DNA of 18,506 nt from Geodermatophilaceae bacterium (GCA_013813215.1 JACCSC010000217.1:1-18506); one strand, 5' to 3'. Positions 1 through 6,862 are shown, numbered from the stretch's first letter. Notes: generated by a model from the sequence alone, not told the origin. Numbers and translations are program-made.

Positions 1-807
1 GTGGATCGAGTACGAGGCAAGGTTGCGTTCATCACGGGGGCGGCCCGCGGACAGGGCCGCAGTCACGCGGTGCGGTTGGCCGAGGAGGGTGCGGACATCA
101 TCGCGGTGGACACCTACACCGACTACGAGACCGTGTCGTACCCGATGAGCACCGCCGACGACATGGCCGAGACGGTCAGCCAGGTCGAGGCGCTGGATCG
201 GCGGATCGTGGCCGCCGAGGCCGACGTCCGGGATCCGGCCGCGCTCAAGGCGGCCGTCGACGACGGTGTCGCCCAGCTGGGCAGGCTCGACATCGTCTGC
301 GCCAACGCTGGCATCTGCACCGTGCAGCCATGGGACGAGACGACCCCGCAGATCTGGCAGGACACGATCGACACCAACCTCACCGGCGTGTGGAACACCT
401 GCGTGGCGGCCATTCCGCATCTGCGCGAGTCCGGAGGCGGGTCGATCATCATCACCAGCTCCACCGCGGGCATCAAGGGGCTGCCGTGGCTCGCGCCGTA
501 CGTCGCGGCCAAGCACGGCGTCGTCGGCATCGCCCGCAGCCTGGCCAACGAATTGGCCTCCGAGCGCATCCGGGTCAACACGGTGCATCCGACCGGTGTG
601 GACACGCCGATGGTGGCCGGCCTCGGCGGCGTGACGCAGTTCATCGAGCGCAGTCCAGAACTCGGCCCGATGTTCATGAACACGTACCCGGTGGAGATCG
701 TCGACGCCGTCGACATCAGCAACGCCGTGCTGTTCCTCGCCTCCGAGGAGTCCCGCTACGTCACCGGGCTGATGATGACCGTCGACGCCGGCAACACGAT
801 TCGCTGA
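1..807 (+). CDS. Mycofactocin-dependent SDR oxidoreductase (1 of 3)
   Basis: This is a 268-residue short-chain dehydrogenase with a GTG start at the first base of the window, so its ribosome binding site and promoter lie outside. The Rossmann motif TGAARGQG is at residues 12-19. Asp37 ends beta-2, which points to NAD(H) rather than NADP(H). NAG is at 102-104, and the catalytic set is Asn126, Ser154, Tyr167 and Lys171 (YVAAK). A segment of about 30 residues after beta-2 (38-68) is longer than in ordinary SDRs and is typical of the mycofactocin-associated SDR family, in which NAD is thought to be held tightly and re-oxidised by mycofactocin. The GRSHAVRLAEEGADIIAVD block is a family hallmark. 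The C-terminal substrate loop is about ten residues shorter than in the two following paralogs, suggesting a different substrate. The substrate is probably an alcohol or ketone, but it cannot be named. It is the first visible gene of an operon that may start upstream. Confidence 0.93.
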   Translation: MDRVRGKVAFITGAARGQGRSHAVRLAEEGADIIAVDTYTDYETVSYPMSTADDMAETVSQVEALDRRIVAAEADVRDPAALKAAVDDGVAQLGRLDIVCANAGICTVQPWDETTPQIWQDTIDTNLTGVWNTCVAAIPHLRESGGGSIIITSSTAGIKGLPWLAPYVAAKHGVVGIARSLANELASERIRVNTVHPTGVDTPMVAGLGGVTQFIERSPELGPMFMNTYPVEIVDAVDISNAVLFLASEESRYVTGLMMTVDAGNTIR

Positions 808-812
808 GGAGG
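807..812 (+). promoter_or_regulatory. Shine-Dalgarno AGGAGG of the second SDR
   Basis: AGGAGG begins on the last base of the TGA stop of the first SDR and lies 7 nt before the ATG at 820. It fixes that start and indicates co-transcription and coupled translation of the two paralogs. Confidence 0.8.
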
Positions 813-819
813 TACACCG

Positions 820-1653
820 ATGGGCAGGGTGGAAGGCAAGGTCGCGTTCGTGACCGGCGCGGCGCGCGGACAGGGCCGCAGCCACGCCGTACGGCTGGCG
901 GAGGAGGGCGCGGACATCATCGCCGTCGACCTCTGCGCCGAGGTCCGCGGGATGGGGTACCCGGCGGCGACCCCTGACGATCTGGCCGAAACCGTCGGCC
1001 TGGTCGAGGCGTTGGACCGCCGGATCGTGGCCACGCAGGCCGACGTACGGGACTACGACGCGCTGCGCCAGGCCTTGGACGACGGCGTCGCGCAACTCGG
1101 CCGGCTGGACATCGTCGCCGCGAACGCCGGGATCGGCAGCCTGGCGTACGCCGCGCAGGACATCAGCGACGAGATCTGGCAGGACATGATCGACGTCAAC
1201 CTGACCGGCGTCTGGCACACGACCAAGGCCGCCACCTCTCACCTGGTCAGCGGTGGCCGCGGCGGAGCCATCGTGATCACCAGCTCGGCGGCCGGCCTCA
1301 AGGGCTACGCCAACATCGCCCACTACTCCTCGGCCAAGCACGGGCTCGTGGGTCTGATGCGCACGCTCGCCGCGGAGCTGGGGCCGCACAACATCCGGGT
1401 CACGAGTATCCACCCCACGCAGGTCGCCACCGACATGATCCTGAACGACAGCACCTACCGGCTGTTCGTACCGGACCAGGAGAACCCGACCGAAGACGAC
1501 TTCCGCGCCGCTTCGCAGCTGATGCACATGCTGCCCATCCCCTGGGTGGAATCGGTGGACATCTCCAACGCCCTGCTGTTCCTCGCCTCGGACGAGGGCC
1601 GCTACATCACCGCCGTGGCACTGCCGGTCGATGCCGGGGTCACCCAGCACTGA
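820..1653 (+). CDS. Mycofactocin-dependent SDR oxidoreductase (2 of 3)
   Basis: This 277-residue SDR is a close paralog of both neighbours. TGAARGQG is at 12-19, Asp37 marks NAD preference, and NAG is at 102-104. The active site is Asn127, Ser156, Tyr169 and Lys173 (YSSAK). It has the extended region after beta-2 seen in mycofactocin-dependent SDRs, so the expected activity is oxidation of an alcohol (or the reverse) with a non-exchangeable NAD recycled by mycofactocin. The ATG at 820 is set by a perfect AGGAGG, and the gap to the preceding stop is 12 nt. The substrate loop (about 200-235) carries an insert, shared with the third SDR but absent from the first. The family assignment is strong; the substrate is unknown. 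Confidence 0.93.
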   Translation: MGRVEGKVAFVTGAARGQGRSHAVRLAEEGADIIAVDLCAEVRGMGYPAATPDDLAETVGLVEALDRRIVATQADVRDYDALRQALDDGVAQLGRLDIVAANAGIGSLAYAAQDISDEIWQDMIDVNLTGVWHTTKAATSHLVSGGRGGAIVITSSAAGLKGYANIAHYSSAKHGLVGLMRTLAAELGPHNIRVTSIHPTQVATDMILNDSTYRLFVPDQENPTEDDFRAASQLMHMLPIPWVESVDISNALLFLASDEGRYITAVALPVDAGVTQH

Positions 1654-1683
1654 AAGGGCGCCAACGCTGAAAGGGAGAAAGTC

Positions 1684-2520
1684 ATGGGACGAGTAGACGG
1701 CAAGGTCGCCTTCATCACCGGCGCCGCCCGGAGCCAGGGCCGCAGTCACGCGCTGCGGCTGGCCCAGGAGGGCGCGGACATCATCGCGGTCGACCTGTGT
1801 GACGACGTGGAGAGCGTCCGCGACTTCTACCCGGGTGCCACCGCGGAGGACCTGACCGAGACGGTGCGCCAGGTCGAGGAGCTCGATCGGCGGATCGTGG
1901 CCAGCCAGGCCGACGTCCGCGACCAGACCGGGCTGTCGCAGGCGCTGGCCGACGGGGTGGCCCAGCTGGGCCGGGTCGACATCGTCTGCGCCAACGCCGG
2001 CATCTTCACCCAGGGCGCTGCTGACGAGATCGACGAGAGCTCGTGGCGGGACATGATGGACGTCAATCTGACCGGGGTGTGGCGCACCTGCAAGGCGGCC
2101 ATCCCACACCTGATCGAGGGCGGTCGGGGCGGGTCGATCATCATCACCAGCTCCGGCGCCGGGTTCAAGGGCACGCCCAACACCGCCCACTACACGTCGA
2201 CCAAGCATGCAGTCGTCGGCCTGATGCGCACCCTGGCCAACGAGTTGGCGCCGCACTTTATCCGGGTCAATACCGTCCACCCGACGGCCGTTGACACGAT
2301 CATGATCCAGAACGAGCGGACCTGGGGGTTGTTCCGGCCGGATCTCGAGCACCCCACCAGGGAGGACGCGGCGGACGGGTTCGCGACGCTGAACGCGTTG
2401 CCGATCCCGTGGGTGGAGCCGGTCGACATCTCCAACGCGGTGCTGTTCCTGGCCTCCGACGAGGCGCGCTACATCACCGGCGTGGCGCTGCCCGTCGATG
2501 CGGGCATGTCCATCAAGTGA
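1684..2520 (+). CDS. Mycofactocin-dependent SDR oxidoreductase (3 of 3), Gly-to-Ser in nucleotide motif
   Basis: This is a 278-residue SDR of the same family as the two upstream genes. The glycine-rich motif reads TGAARSQG (12-19), so the second glycine of TGxxxGxG is Ser17. Asp37 is kept. NAG is at 104-106 and the catalytic set is Asn128, Ser157, Tyr170 and Lys174 (YTSTK). The long region after beta-2 matches mycofactocin-dependent SDRs. The ATG at 1684 follows AAAGGGAGAAAG in a 30-nt gap. The stop overlaps the GTG of the MoxR ATPase gene (GTGA, 2517-2520), so translation of the two is probably coupled. All other catalytic residues are intact, so the enzyme is likely active. The substrate is unknown. 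Confidence 0.92.
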   Translation: MGRVDGKVAFITGAARSQGRSHALRLAQEGADIIAVDLCDDVESVRDFYPGATAEDLTETVRQVEELDRRIVASQADVRDQTGLSQALADGVAQLGRVDIVCANAGIFTQGAADEIDESSWRDMMDVNLTGVWRTCKAAIPHLIEGGRGGSIIITSSGAGFKGTPNTAHYTSTKHAVVGLMRTLANELAPHFIRVNTVHPTAVDTIMIQNERTWGLFRPDLEHPTREDAADGFATLNALPIPWVEPVDISNAVLFLASDEARYITGVALPVDAGMSIK

Positions 2521-3467
2521 CCCGCGTCACCGCCTCTCCGGGCCTGGAGGTCGCCGAAGCGCGTGACCGGATCGCCGAGCACCTGGTCGGCCGGGCCCGG
2601 GAGCTGGATCTCGTGCTCGCGGCCGTGGCCGCGGGTCGGGACATCCTGCTGGAGGGTCCGCCCGGGACCAGCAAGACGACGCTGCTGCGGGCGATCACCG
2701 GCGAGTGGGGGATCCCGCTGCTGTTCGTTGAGGGCAACGCCGACTTGACGCCTGCTCGGCTGGTCGGTCACCACAACCCGGCCCGGGTGTTGCGCGAGGA
2801 CTACAGCGCGGACAACTTCGTCGCGGGGCCCTTGGTGGAGGCGATGCGCTCGGGCGGGTTCCTGTACATCGAGGAGTTCAACCGGGCGCCCGAGGACACG
2901 GTCAACACCCTGCTCACCGCGATGGCCGAGCGGCTGATCGCCGTACCGCGGGTCGGCGTCGTCAGGGCCGAGCCGACGTTCCGGGTCGTCGCGTCGATGA
3001 ACCCGTTCGACAACGTCGGTACGGCGCGGCTGTCGACGTCGGTGCACGACCGGCTGTGCCGGCTGGCCGTCGACTACCAGGACGCGGCGGCCGAGGAGGC
3101 CATCGTCGCCTGGCGGACGGCGCCGGACGAGCGGAGGCCGAGTGAGGGCGAAACGTGCTCCCGGCTGTGCGCGGACTGTGTAGCGGTGACCCGGGCGACC
3201 CGCTCGCATCCGGAGATCCGCCAGGGCAGCAGCGTGCGGGGCGCGATCGATTCCGTCCTCATCGCCCGGCAACTCGCCGCGCTGCGCCGGCAGTCGCTCG
3301 AGGGCGACGAGCCGACGTACCAGGACGTGGTGTACGACGCCATGGTGGTCGCGTTGTCGGGGCGGGTCCAGCTCGACGAGACGTCGGAGTGCACGCCGGA
3401 GCAGGTGCTCCGCGAGATCTGGGAGGACCACTTCGTGCTGCAGCCGGCGGCCGCGTCGCCCGGTTGA
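2517..3467 (+). CDS. MoxR-family AAA+ ATPase
   Basis: I chose the GTG at 2517 because it overlaps the stop of the third SDR (GTGA), giving 316 residues. Translation in this frame further upstream merely antisense-shadows the SDR frame and looks non-native. Walker A is GPPGTSKT (47-54), Walker B is FLYIEE (115-120) followed by FNRAPED, sensor 1 is SMNPFD with Asn162, and the arginine-finger region is SVHDRL (175-180). These are MoxR-subgroup features. MoxR ATPases act with VWA proteins as chaperones or metal-insertion machines (CoxD/CoxE, NorQ/NorD, RavA/ViaA). A VWA gene follows directly, so this pair probably matures or activates an enzyme of this operon, perhaps one encoded upstream of the window. 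A cysteine-containing stretch (SRLCADCVAV, about 212-221) is an unusual detail. The client is not known. Confidence 0.9.
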   Translation: MTRVTASPGLEVAEARDRIAEHLVGRARELDLVLAAVAAGRDILLEGPPGTSKTTLLRAITGEWGIPLLFVEGNADLTPARLVGHHNPARVLREDYSADNFVAGPLVEAMRSGGFLYIEEFNRAPEDTVNTLLTAMAERLIAVPRVGVVRAEPTFRVVASMNPFDNVGTARLSTSVHDRLCRLAVDYQDAAAEEAIVAWRTAPDERRPSEGETCSRLCADCVAVTRATRSHPEIRQGSSVRGAIDSVLIARQLAALRRQSLEGDEPTYQDVVYDAMVVALSGRVQLDETSECTPEQVLREIWEDHFVLQPAAASPG

Positions 3468-3474
3468 AGGGAGG
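3468..3474 (+). promoter_or_regulatory. Possible Shine-Dalgarno AGGGAGG after the moxR stop
   Basis: AGGGAGG follows the TGA of the MoxR gene, but no ATG, GTG or TTG occurs at normal spacing in the VWA frame. The first start is TTG at 3528, 53 nt away. Either the site is not used, or the true start of the VWA gene is non-canonical. Confidence 0.35.
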
Positions 3475-3527
3475 TCGAGGCCGACTCACCACTCCGCCGG
3501 CCCGGCCCGGGCCGGCGTACCCGCCCG

Positions 3528-4448
3528 TTGCGGCGCAAACCCAAGGAGCTCAGCGCCGAGCCGTCCCTGTTCACGCCGTCCCGCAGTGGGTCAGGGGGCC
3601 TCGTGCTCGTCGGCTCGGGCGGGCGGCGTACCGGCGCTCGCGTGCCGCCGGGTTCGACGGCGCCGGGCCAGACCGACGAGCCCGCGGACGTGGTGACGGC
3701 GCCGGCCGACGGTGCTGGCGTCGACCCTGAGGCGCGTCGGCGCGCGCGGCAGATCGCCGCCCGGTTGGCCCTGCGCCGGCCGCGTCGTGACGTCCGCCAC
3801 GAGCGGGGAGCGGGTCAGTTGGCGAGCCTGCCGTACGGCGGATCCTCCGACGACATCGACCTCGACCGGACGCTGGAGATGCTCACCGAGCGCCCGATCC
3901 CCGAGGACTGCGACATCATCGTCCGCGAGCGCGTCCGTGCCCGCCGGTCGGTGGTCCTGGTCGTCGACGTGTCGGGTTCGATGCGCGGCGAACGGATCCG
4001 CACGGCGGCCGCGACGGTCGGTGCGCTCGCCTCGGAGCTGGTGCGCGACGAGCTGGCGGTGGTGGCGTTCTGGTCCGACGCCGCCGTCCTGAGCCGCTTC
4101 GGGCAACCAGTCCCAGCTCTGACCCTGCTGGACACGATGCTGCAGATCCCGGCCCGCGGGCTGACCAACGTGGGCTTCGCCCTGGGTGTCGCGCAGCGCG
4201 AGCTGGCCCGCGTGCCCGCCCGCGACGCGCGGGTGGTGCTGCTCTCGGACTGCGTGCACAACGCCGGTCCCGACCCTCGCGGCGTGGCCGCCCGGTTGCC
4301 GCGGCTGGACGTGCTGCTGGACGTGTCGGGAGAGAAGGACGTCGAGCTGGGCCGGGAACTGGCCGCGCTCGGCCGGGGCGCGCTATACCGGTTGCGCAAC
4401 TACCGCGACGTCGCGCCGGCGCTCGGTGCCGCCTTCGCCGCCGGCTGA
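3528..4448 (+). CDS. VWA (MIDAS) domain protein paired with MoxR ATPase
   Basis: The protein is about 306 residues if it starts at TTG 3528, the first plausible start. A later start is GTG near 3603. The N-terminal ~65 residues are low-complexity and rich in Gly, Ala and Pro. An Arg-rich stretch (about 69-90) follows, and then a von Willebrand A domain. The MIDAS is DVSGSM (Asp147, Ser149, Ser151), with Thr213 in GLTNVG and Asp241 in LLSDCVH as the other metal-binding positions. No signal peptide or membrane segment is seen, so it should be cytoplasmic. VWA proteins beside MoxR ATPases act as adaptors presenting a client to the ATPase. The order SDR-SDR-SDR-MoxR-VWA implies a role in assembling or activating a redox enzyme linked to mycofactocin. 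This is inference from context. The ORF lies in the same frame as MoxR, with only one TGA between them. Confidence 0.85.
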   Translation: MRRKPKELSAEPSLFTPSRSGSGGLVLVGSGGRRTGARVPPGSTAPGQTDEPADVVTAPADGAGVDPEARRRARQIAARLALRRPRRDVRHERGAGQLASLPYGGSSDDIDLDRTLEMLTERPIPEDCDIIVRERVRARRSVVLVVDVSGSMRGERIRTAAATVGALASELVRDELAVVAFWSDAAVLSRFGQPVPALTLLDTMLQIPARGLTNVGFALGVAQRELARVPARDARVVLLSDCVHNAGPDPRGVAARLPRLDVLLDVSGEKDVELGRELAALGRGALYRLRNYRDVAPALGAAFAAG

Positions 4449-4464
4449 GCGCTGTCTGCCGTTG

Positions 4465-4481
4465 GATCAGGTCACCTGATC
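4465..4481. repeat. 17-bp near-perfect palindrome between convergent genes
   Basis: GATCAGGT-C-ACCTGATC has 8-bp arms around one base. It sits between the stop of the VWA gene (+) and the stop of vapC (-). It could form a short hairpin serving both convergent transcripts, or be a protein-binding site. There is no T-run, so an intrinsic terminator is only weakly supported. Confidence 0.5.
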
Positions 4482-4491
4482 GTGAGTGTGC

Positions 4492-4890
4492 CTACTGGGC
4501 GATGAGTGTCACGACATCGGGATGCAGCGTCGCCAACCCCTGATCGAACGTGACCAGCCGACCAGCCCTGCGGCGGGCCAGGGCGGCGAGGTAGGCATCG
4601 GTGACCTGGCGATGCCCGATCACCGTAGTGAGGGATGTCTCGACATAGCTCAGGTCATCCGGCCAGAACTCATGGCCGGGCAGCCCGACGACGGCGTTCA
4701 GCACGTCACTCGCCTCCGCGGACGTCACGCCGGCGAAGATCAGCAGGCGCAACAGCGTTCCTTGGGTGATCGGGCACGTCGCGAACGCGTTCTCGGCGCG
4801 GGATCGCCACCAGCGACGCGCGGCGATGTGCGTCGTGTGGTCCTGCTTGGCCAACCCGATCAGGACGTTGCCGTCGAGGAGTTCGGTCAT
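4492..4890 (-). CDS. vapC: VapC-type PIN-domain toxin ribonuclease
   Basis: This is a 132-residue PIN-domain protein. The N-terminal LLDGNVLI gives the first acidic residue (Asp6) and Asn8. The middle motif is CPITQGTLLRLL, where many VapCs have Glu in place of Gln. VTDAYLAALA supplies the next Asp (about 97), and LVTFDQGL the last (about 115). VapC toxins are Mg-dependent RNases that cut tRNA or rRNA when the antitoxin is lost. The start overlaps the vapB stop by ATGA (4887-4890), giving the usual antitoxin-toxin order. Length and motifs are normal, so the gene looks intact. The RNA target cannot be predicted. Confidence 0.9.
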   Translation of the reverse strand: MTELLDGNVLIGLAKQDHTTHIAARRWWRSRAENAFATCPITQGTLLRLLIFAGVTSAEASDVLNAVVGLPGHEFWPDDLSYVETSLTTVIGHRQVTDAYLAALARRRAGRLVTFDQGLATLHPDVVTLIAQ

Positions 4891-5129
4891 TCGAGGACGT
4901 CGTCGTCGAGGCGCCGTACGTCGTCGCTCGTCGTCGGTCGACCGGTGACGATCACCGGAAAGCCGTCCACCATCCGAACGGCCGAGGCATGGCCCGACGG
5001 GCGGCTGCTCGCTTGCAGACCCCGGCGGATGAGCAGCGCGACCGTCGAGCTCAGACTTTGACCGAGGTCTCTGGACATGGACCGGGCCAACTGGTGCAGA
5101 TCGTCGGGAAGGTCGATGGTCGTGCGCAT
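4887..5129 (-). CDS. vapB: VapB-type ribbon-helix-helix antitoxin
   Basis: This is an 80-residue antitoxin starting at the ATG at 5129. A TTG nine bases upstream is less likely because MRTTIDLPDDL is the classic beginning of a ribbon-helix-helix DNA-binding domain. The helices continue to about residue 45 (LARSMSRDLGQSLSSTVALLIRRGL). The C-terminal part, about 50-80, is acidic (DDVRRLDDDVLE) and would wrap the PIN toxin. It overlaps vapC by ATGA. VapB with VapC normally represses its own promoter. The palindromic sequence just upstream (5143-5160) is a good operator candidate. Confidence 0.88.
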   Translation of the reverse strand: MRTTIDLPDDLHQLARSMSRDLGQSLSSTVALLIRRGLQASSRPSGHASAVRMVDGFPVIVTGRPTTSDDVRRLDDDVLE

Positions 5130-5136
5130 GACGACC

Positions 5137-5142
5137 AATTTA
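5137..5142 (-). promoter_or_regulatory. Candidate -10 box of vapBC (leaderless)
   Basis: Read on the minus strand this is TAAATT, followed by seven bases and then the vapB ATG. That spacing would place the transcript start at or next to the ATG, giving a leaderless mRNA. No Shine-Dalgarno is seen before vapB, which agrees. Confidence 0.5.
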
Positions 5143-5160
5143 GCATCATGATGCCATCAT
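5143..5160. promoter_or_regulatory. Overlapping palindromes, candidate VapB operator
   Basis: GCATCATGATGC (5143-5154) is a perfect 12-bp palindrome. ATGATG-C-CATCAT (5148-5160) is a second inverted repeat sharing its half site. They lie immediately upstream of the candidate -10 of vapBC, where a ribbon-helix-helix repressor would block RNA polymerase. The local AT-richness contrasts with the surroundings. Confidence 0.6.
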
Positions 5161-5181
5161 CATGTTGGGTGACAGTCGAAG

Positions 5182-5596
5182 GTGACTCGAGTCGTCGCTG
5201 GCCCGACGCCGACGATCCGTTCGGCACCAAGCGAGAACGTCACGTCGGGAGACTGGTCAGGGCTGCTCGTCGAGCGCGTCCGTGCTGTCGGCATTGCGTG
5301 GGCCGACCGGCCGCGTGGCGGGGCTCGATCGACGGTGCCTCCATGCCCCCCCGGTTCATCGGCGAGATGGCCCTGGTCGAGCTGCTCTTCACGGCTGGGA
5401 CCTCGCGAAGGCCACGGGGCAGCAGGTGCAGGTCGATCCCGACACGGCCGAGGCCGCGCTCCGGGTCGTGACCGAGACCGCCGAGCTGGGCCGGCAGATG
5501 GGGGCCTACGGACCGGAGGTGCCGGTATCACCCGACGCCACGGCGTTCGACCGCGCCCTGGGACTGGCTGGCCGTGATCCGAACTGGCGGCCCTGA
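5182..5596 (+). pseudogene. Frameshifted TIGR03086-like (DinB/maleylpyruvate isomerase fold) protein remnant
   Basis: Three reading frames join into one recognisable protein C-terminus. The first segment (5182 to about 5308) ends GDWSGLLVERVRAVGIAWAD. The second (about 5309-5390) reads PAAWRGSIDGASMPPRFIGE then MALVELL. The third (about 5391-5596) reads HGWDLAKATGQ ... GRQMGAYGPEV ... GRDPNW and ends at TGA 5594-5596. Each junction fits a single lost base, so frames step consistently by one. Intact family members (TIGR03086, mycothiol-dependent isomerase N-terminal-like, metal-binding four-helix bundle) run to about 190 residues. Here the N-terminal helix bundle is missing or unrecognisable. 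Two separate frameshifts plus truncation argue for real decay rather than one sequencing error. It fills the gap between vapBC and ogt. The family call rests on remembered motif similarity. Confidence 0.72.
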
Positions 5597-5668
5597 ACCG
5601 GTCGATCCAGCCCAACCCGGGGTGCCGGGACCACCTCACATACCGCCGCGGCAGGGCGTCTTCCAGGT

Positions 5669-6151
5669 ATGCAGCACAGGATCATCGATTCCCCGATCGG
5701 GCCACTGACCCTCGTCGGCGACGAGGGCGTACTCAGCGGCCTCTACATGGACGCGCAGCGCTACGCCCCTGACACCGCGGCGTTCGGGCCGCGGACGAAC
5801 ACCGGCTTGCAGGCGGCGGCCGAGCAACTGGCGGAGTACTTCGCCGGGCGGCGTACCGAGTTCACCGTGCCGCTCCGGTTGGCAGGCACCGAGTTCCAGC
5901 AGCGGGTCTGGCAGGCGTTGCGCACCATTCCCCACGGCGAGACCTGGTCGTACGCCCGGCTCACGGCGGCGATCGGCCGGGGACCGGACCGGGTCCGCGC
6001 GGTCGGGGCCGCCAACGGCCGCAACCCGATCTCCATCGTCGTACCATGCCACCGCGTCATCGGCAGCGACGGCCGCCTCACCGGGTACGGCGGGGGACTG
6101 GAACGCAAGCAGTACCTGCTCGACCTCGAACGCCGGGTCGCCGTCTCATGA
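5669..6151 (+). CDS. ogt: Methylated-DNA--protein-cysteine S-methyltransferase
   Basis: This is a 160-residue single-domain Ogt-type suicide DNA repair protein that moves an alkyl group from O6-alkylguanine (or O4-alkylthymine) to its own cysteine. The active-site motif is VPCHRV with Cys127. The DNA-binding part includes FQQRVWQALRTIPHGETWSY (76-95) and the recognition-helix segment RVRAVGAANGRNP (108-120). Length and order (small N-terminal domain, C-terminal DNA-binding domain) match Ogt, with no Ada regulatory domain. The ATG at 5669 has only a weak AGG upstream. Its stop overlaps the start of a 2OG-Fe(II) oxygenase gene (ATGA, 6148-6151), so the two are probably translated together. Confidence 0.95.
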   Translation: MQHRIIDSPIGPLTLVGDEGVLSGLYMDAQRYAPDTAAFGPRTNTGLQAAAEQLAEYFAGRRTEFTVPLRLAGTEFQQRVWQALRTIPHGETWSYARLTAAIGRGPDRVRAVGAANGRNPISIVVPCHRVIGSDGRLTGYGGGLERKQYLLDLERRVAVS

Positions 6152-6849
6152 CCGACCGCACCGGCGCAGCGGACTGGGCGGTGATCGCCGAGGAGATGAA
6201 CGGCCACGGCTGTGCCGAGACGGGTCTCCTGCTGAGCCCGGCCGAGTGCCGCAGCCTCACGACGCTGTACGACGACGTCGACCGCTTCCGCTCGACCATC
6301 GACATGGCGCGCTACCGGTTCGGGTCAGGGCAGTACCGCTACTTCGCCCGGCCCTTCCCGGAACTCGTCGGGCAGCTGCGCACGGCGCTGTACCCACGGC
6401 TGCTGCCGATCGCCCGGGACTGGGCGGACAAGCTGCGCCGGCCCGCGCCCTGGCCGGACACGCTGGACGAGTGGCTCGCCATGTGCCACGCCGCCGGGCA
6501 GCGCAAGCCGACGCCGATCCTGTTGCGCTACGGCGCCGACGACTGGAACGCGCTACACCGAGACCTGTACGGCGATCTGGTGTTCCCGTTGCAGGTGGTG
6601 ATCGGGCTCGACGAGCCGGGCGTCGACCACACCGGTGGTGAGTTCCTAATGGTGGAGCAGCGACCGCGGGCGCAGTCTCGGGGGACGGCACGGGTGCTGC
6701 AGCAGGGCCACGCTCTCGCCTTCACCACCCGCGACCGGCCGGTCCGGTCCGCCCGCGGCTGGTCGACGGCACCGATGCGGCACGGCGTCAGCACCGTGCG
6801 CTCCGGCTTGCGGCACACCCTCGGTCTGGTCTTCCACGACGCGGCCTGA
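6148..6849 (+). CDS. 2OG-Fe(II) oxygenase family protein
   Basis: The ATG at 6148 overlaps the ogt stop by ATGA, giving 233 residues. A longer in-frame extension to 6046 only shadows ogt. The iron-binding facial triad is His137-x-Asp139 in NALHRDLYGD and His212 in MRHGVS. Arg218 or Arg222 (VRSGLRHTLGLVFHDA) is the likely 2-oxoglutarate ligand. HTGGEFLMVEQRPRAQS (161-177) is the conserved core strand region of this family. Such enzymes couple 2-oxoglutarate decarboxylation to hydroxylation. Coupling to ogt suggests an alkylation-damage or nucleic-acid role akin to AlkB, but the sequence does not look like AlkB itself and the substrate is not known. Confidence 0.88.
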   Translation: MTDRTGAADWAVIAEEMNGHGCAETGLLLSPAECRSLTTLYDDVDRFRSTIDMARYRFGSGQYRYFARPFPELVGQLRTALYPRLLPIARDWADKLRRPAPWPDTLDEWLAMCHAAGQRKPTPILLRYGADDWNALHRDLYGDLVFPLQVVIGLDEPGVDHTGGEFLMVEQRPRAQSRGTARVLQQGHALAFTTRDRPVRSARGWSTAPMRHGVSTVRSGLRHTLGLVFHDAA

Positions 6850-6862
6850 GACGCACGATTAG

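Noticed and set aside
2469..3431. Long open frame on the minus strand (320 codons) opposite the MoxR gene
   Set aside because: It is the antisense frame of a high-GC gene, rich in Arg, Pro and His with no domain. The plus strand has clear AAA+ motifs.
4989..5471. 160-codon plus-strand frame across vapB and the pseudogene
   Set aside because: Its first part is antisense to vapB and only the short segment at about 5309-5390 is protein-like, as part of the frameshifted remnant.
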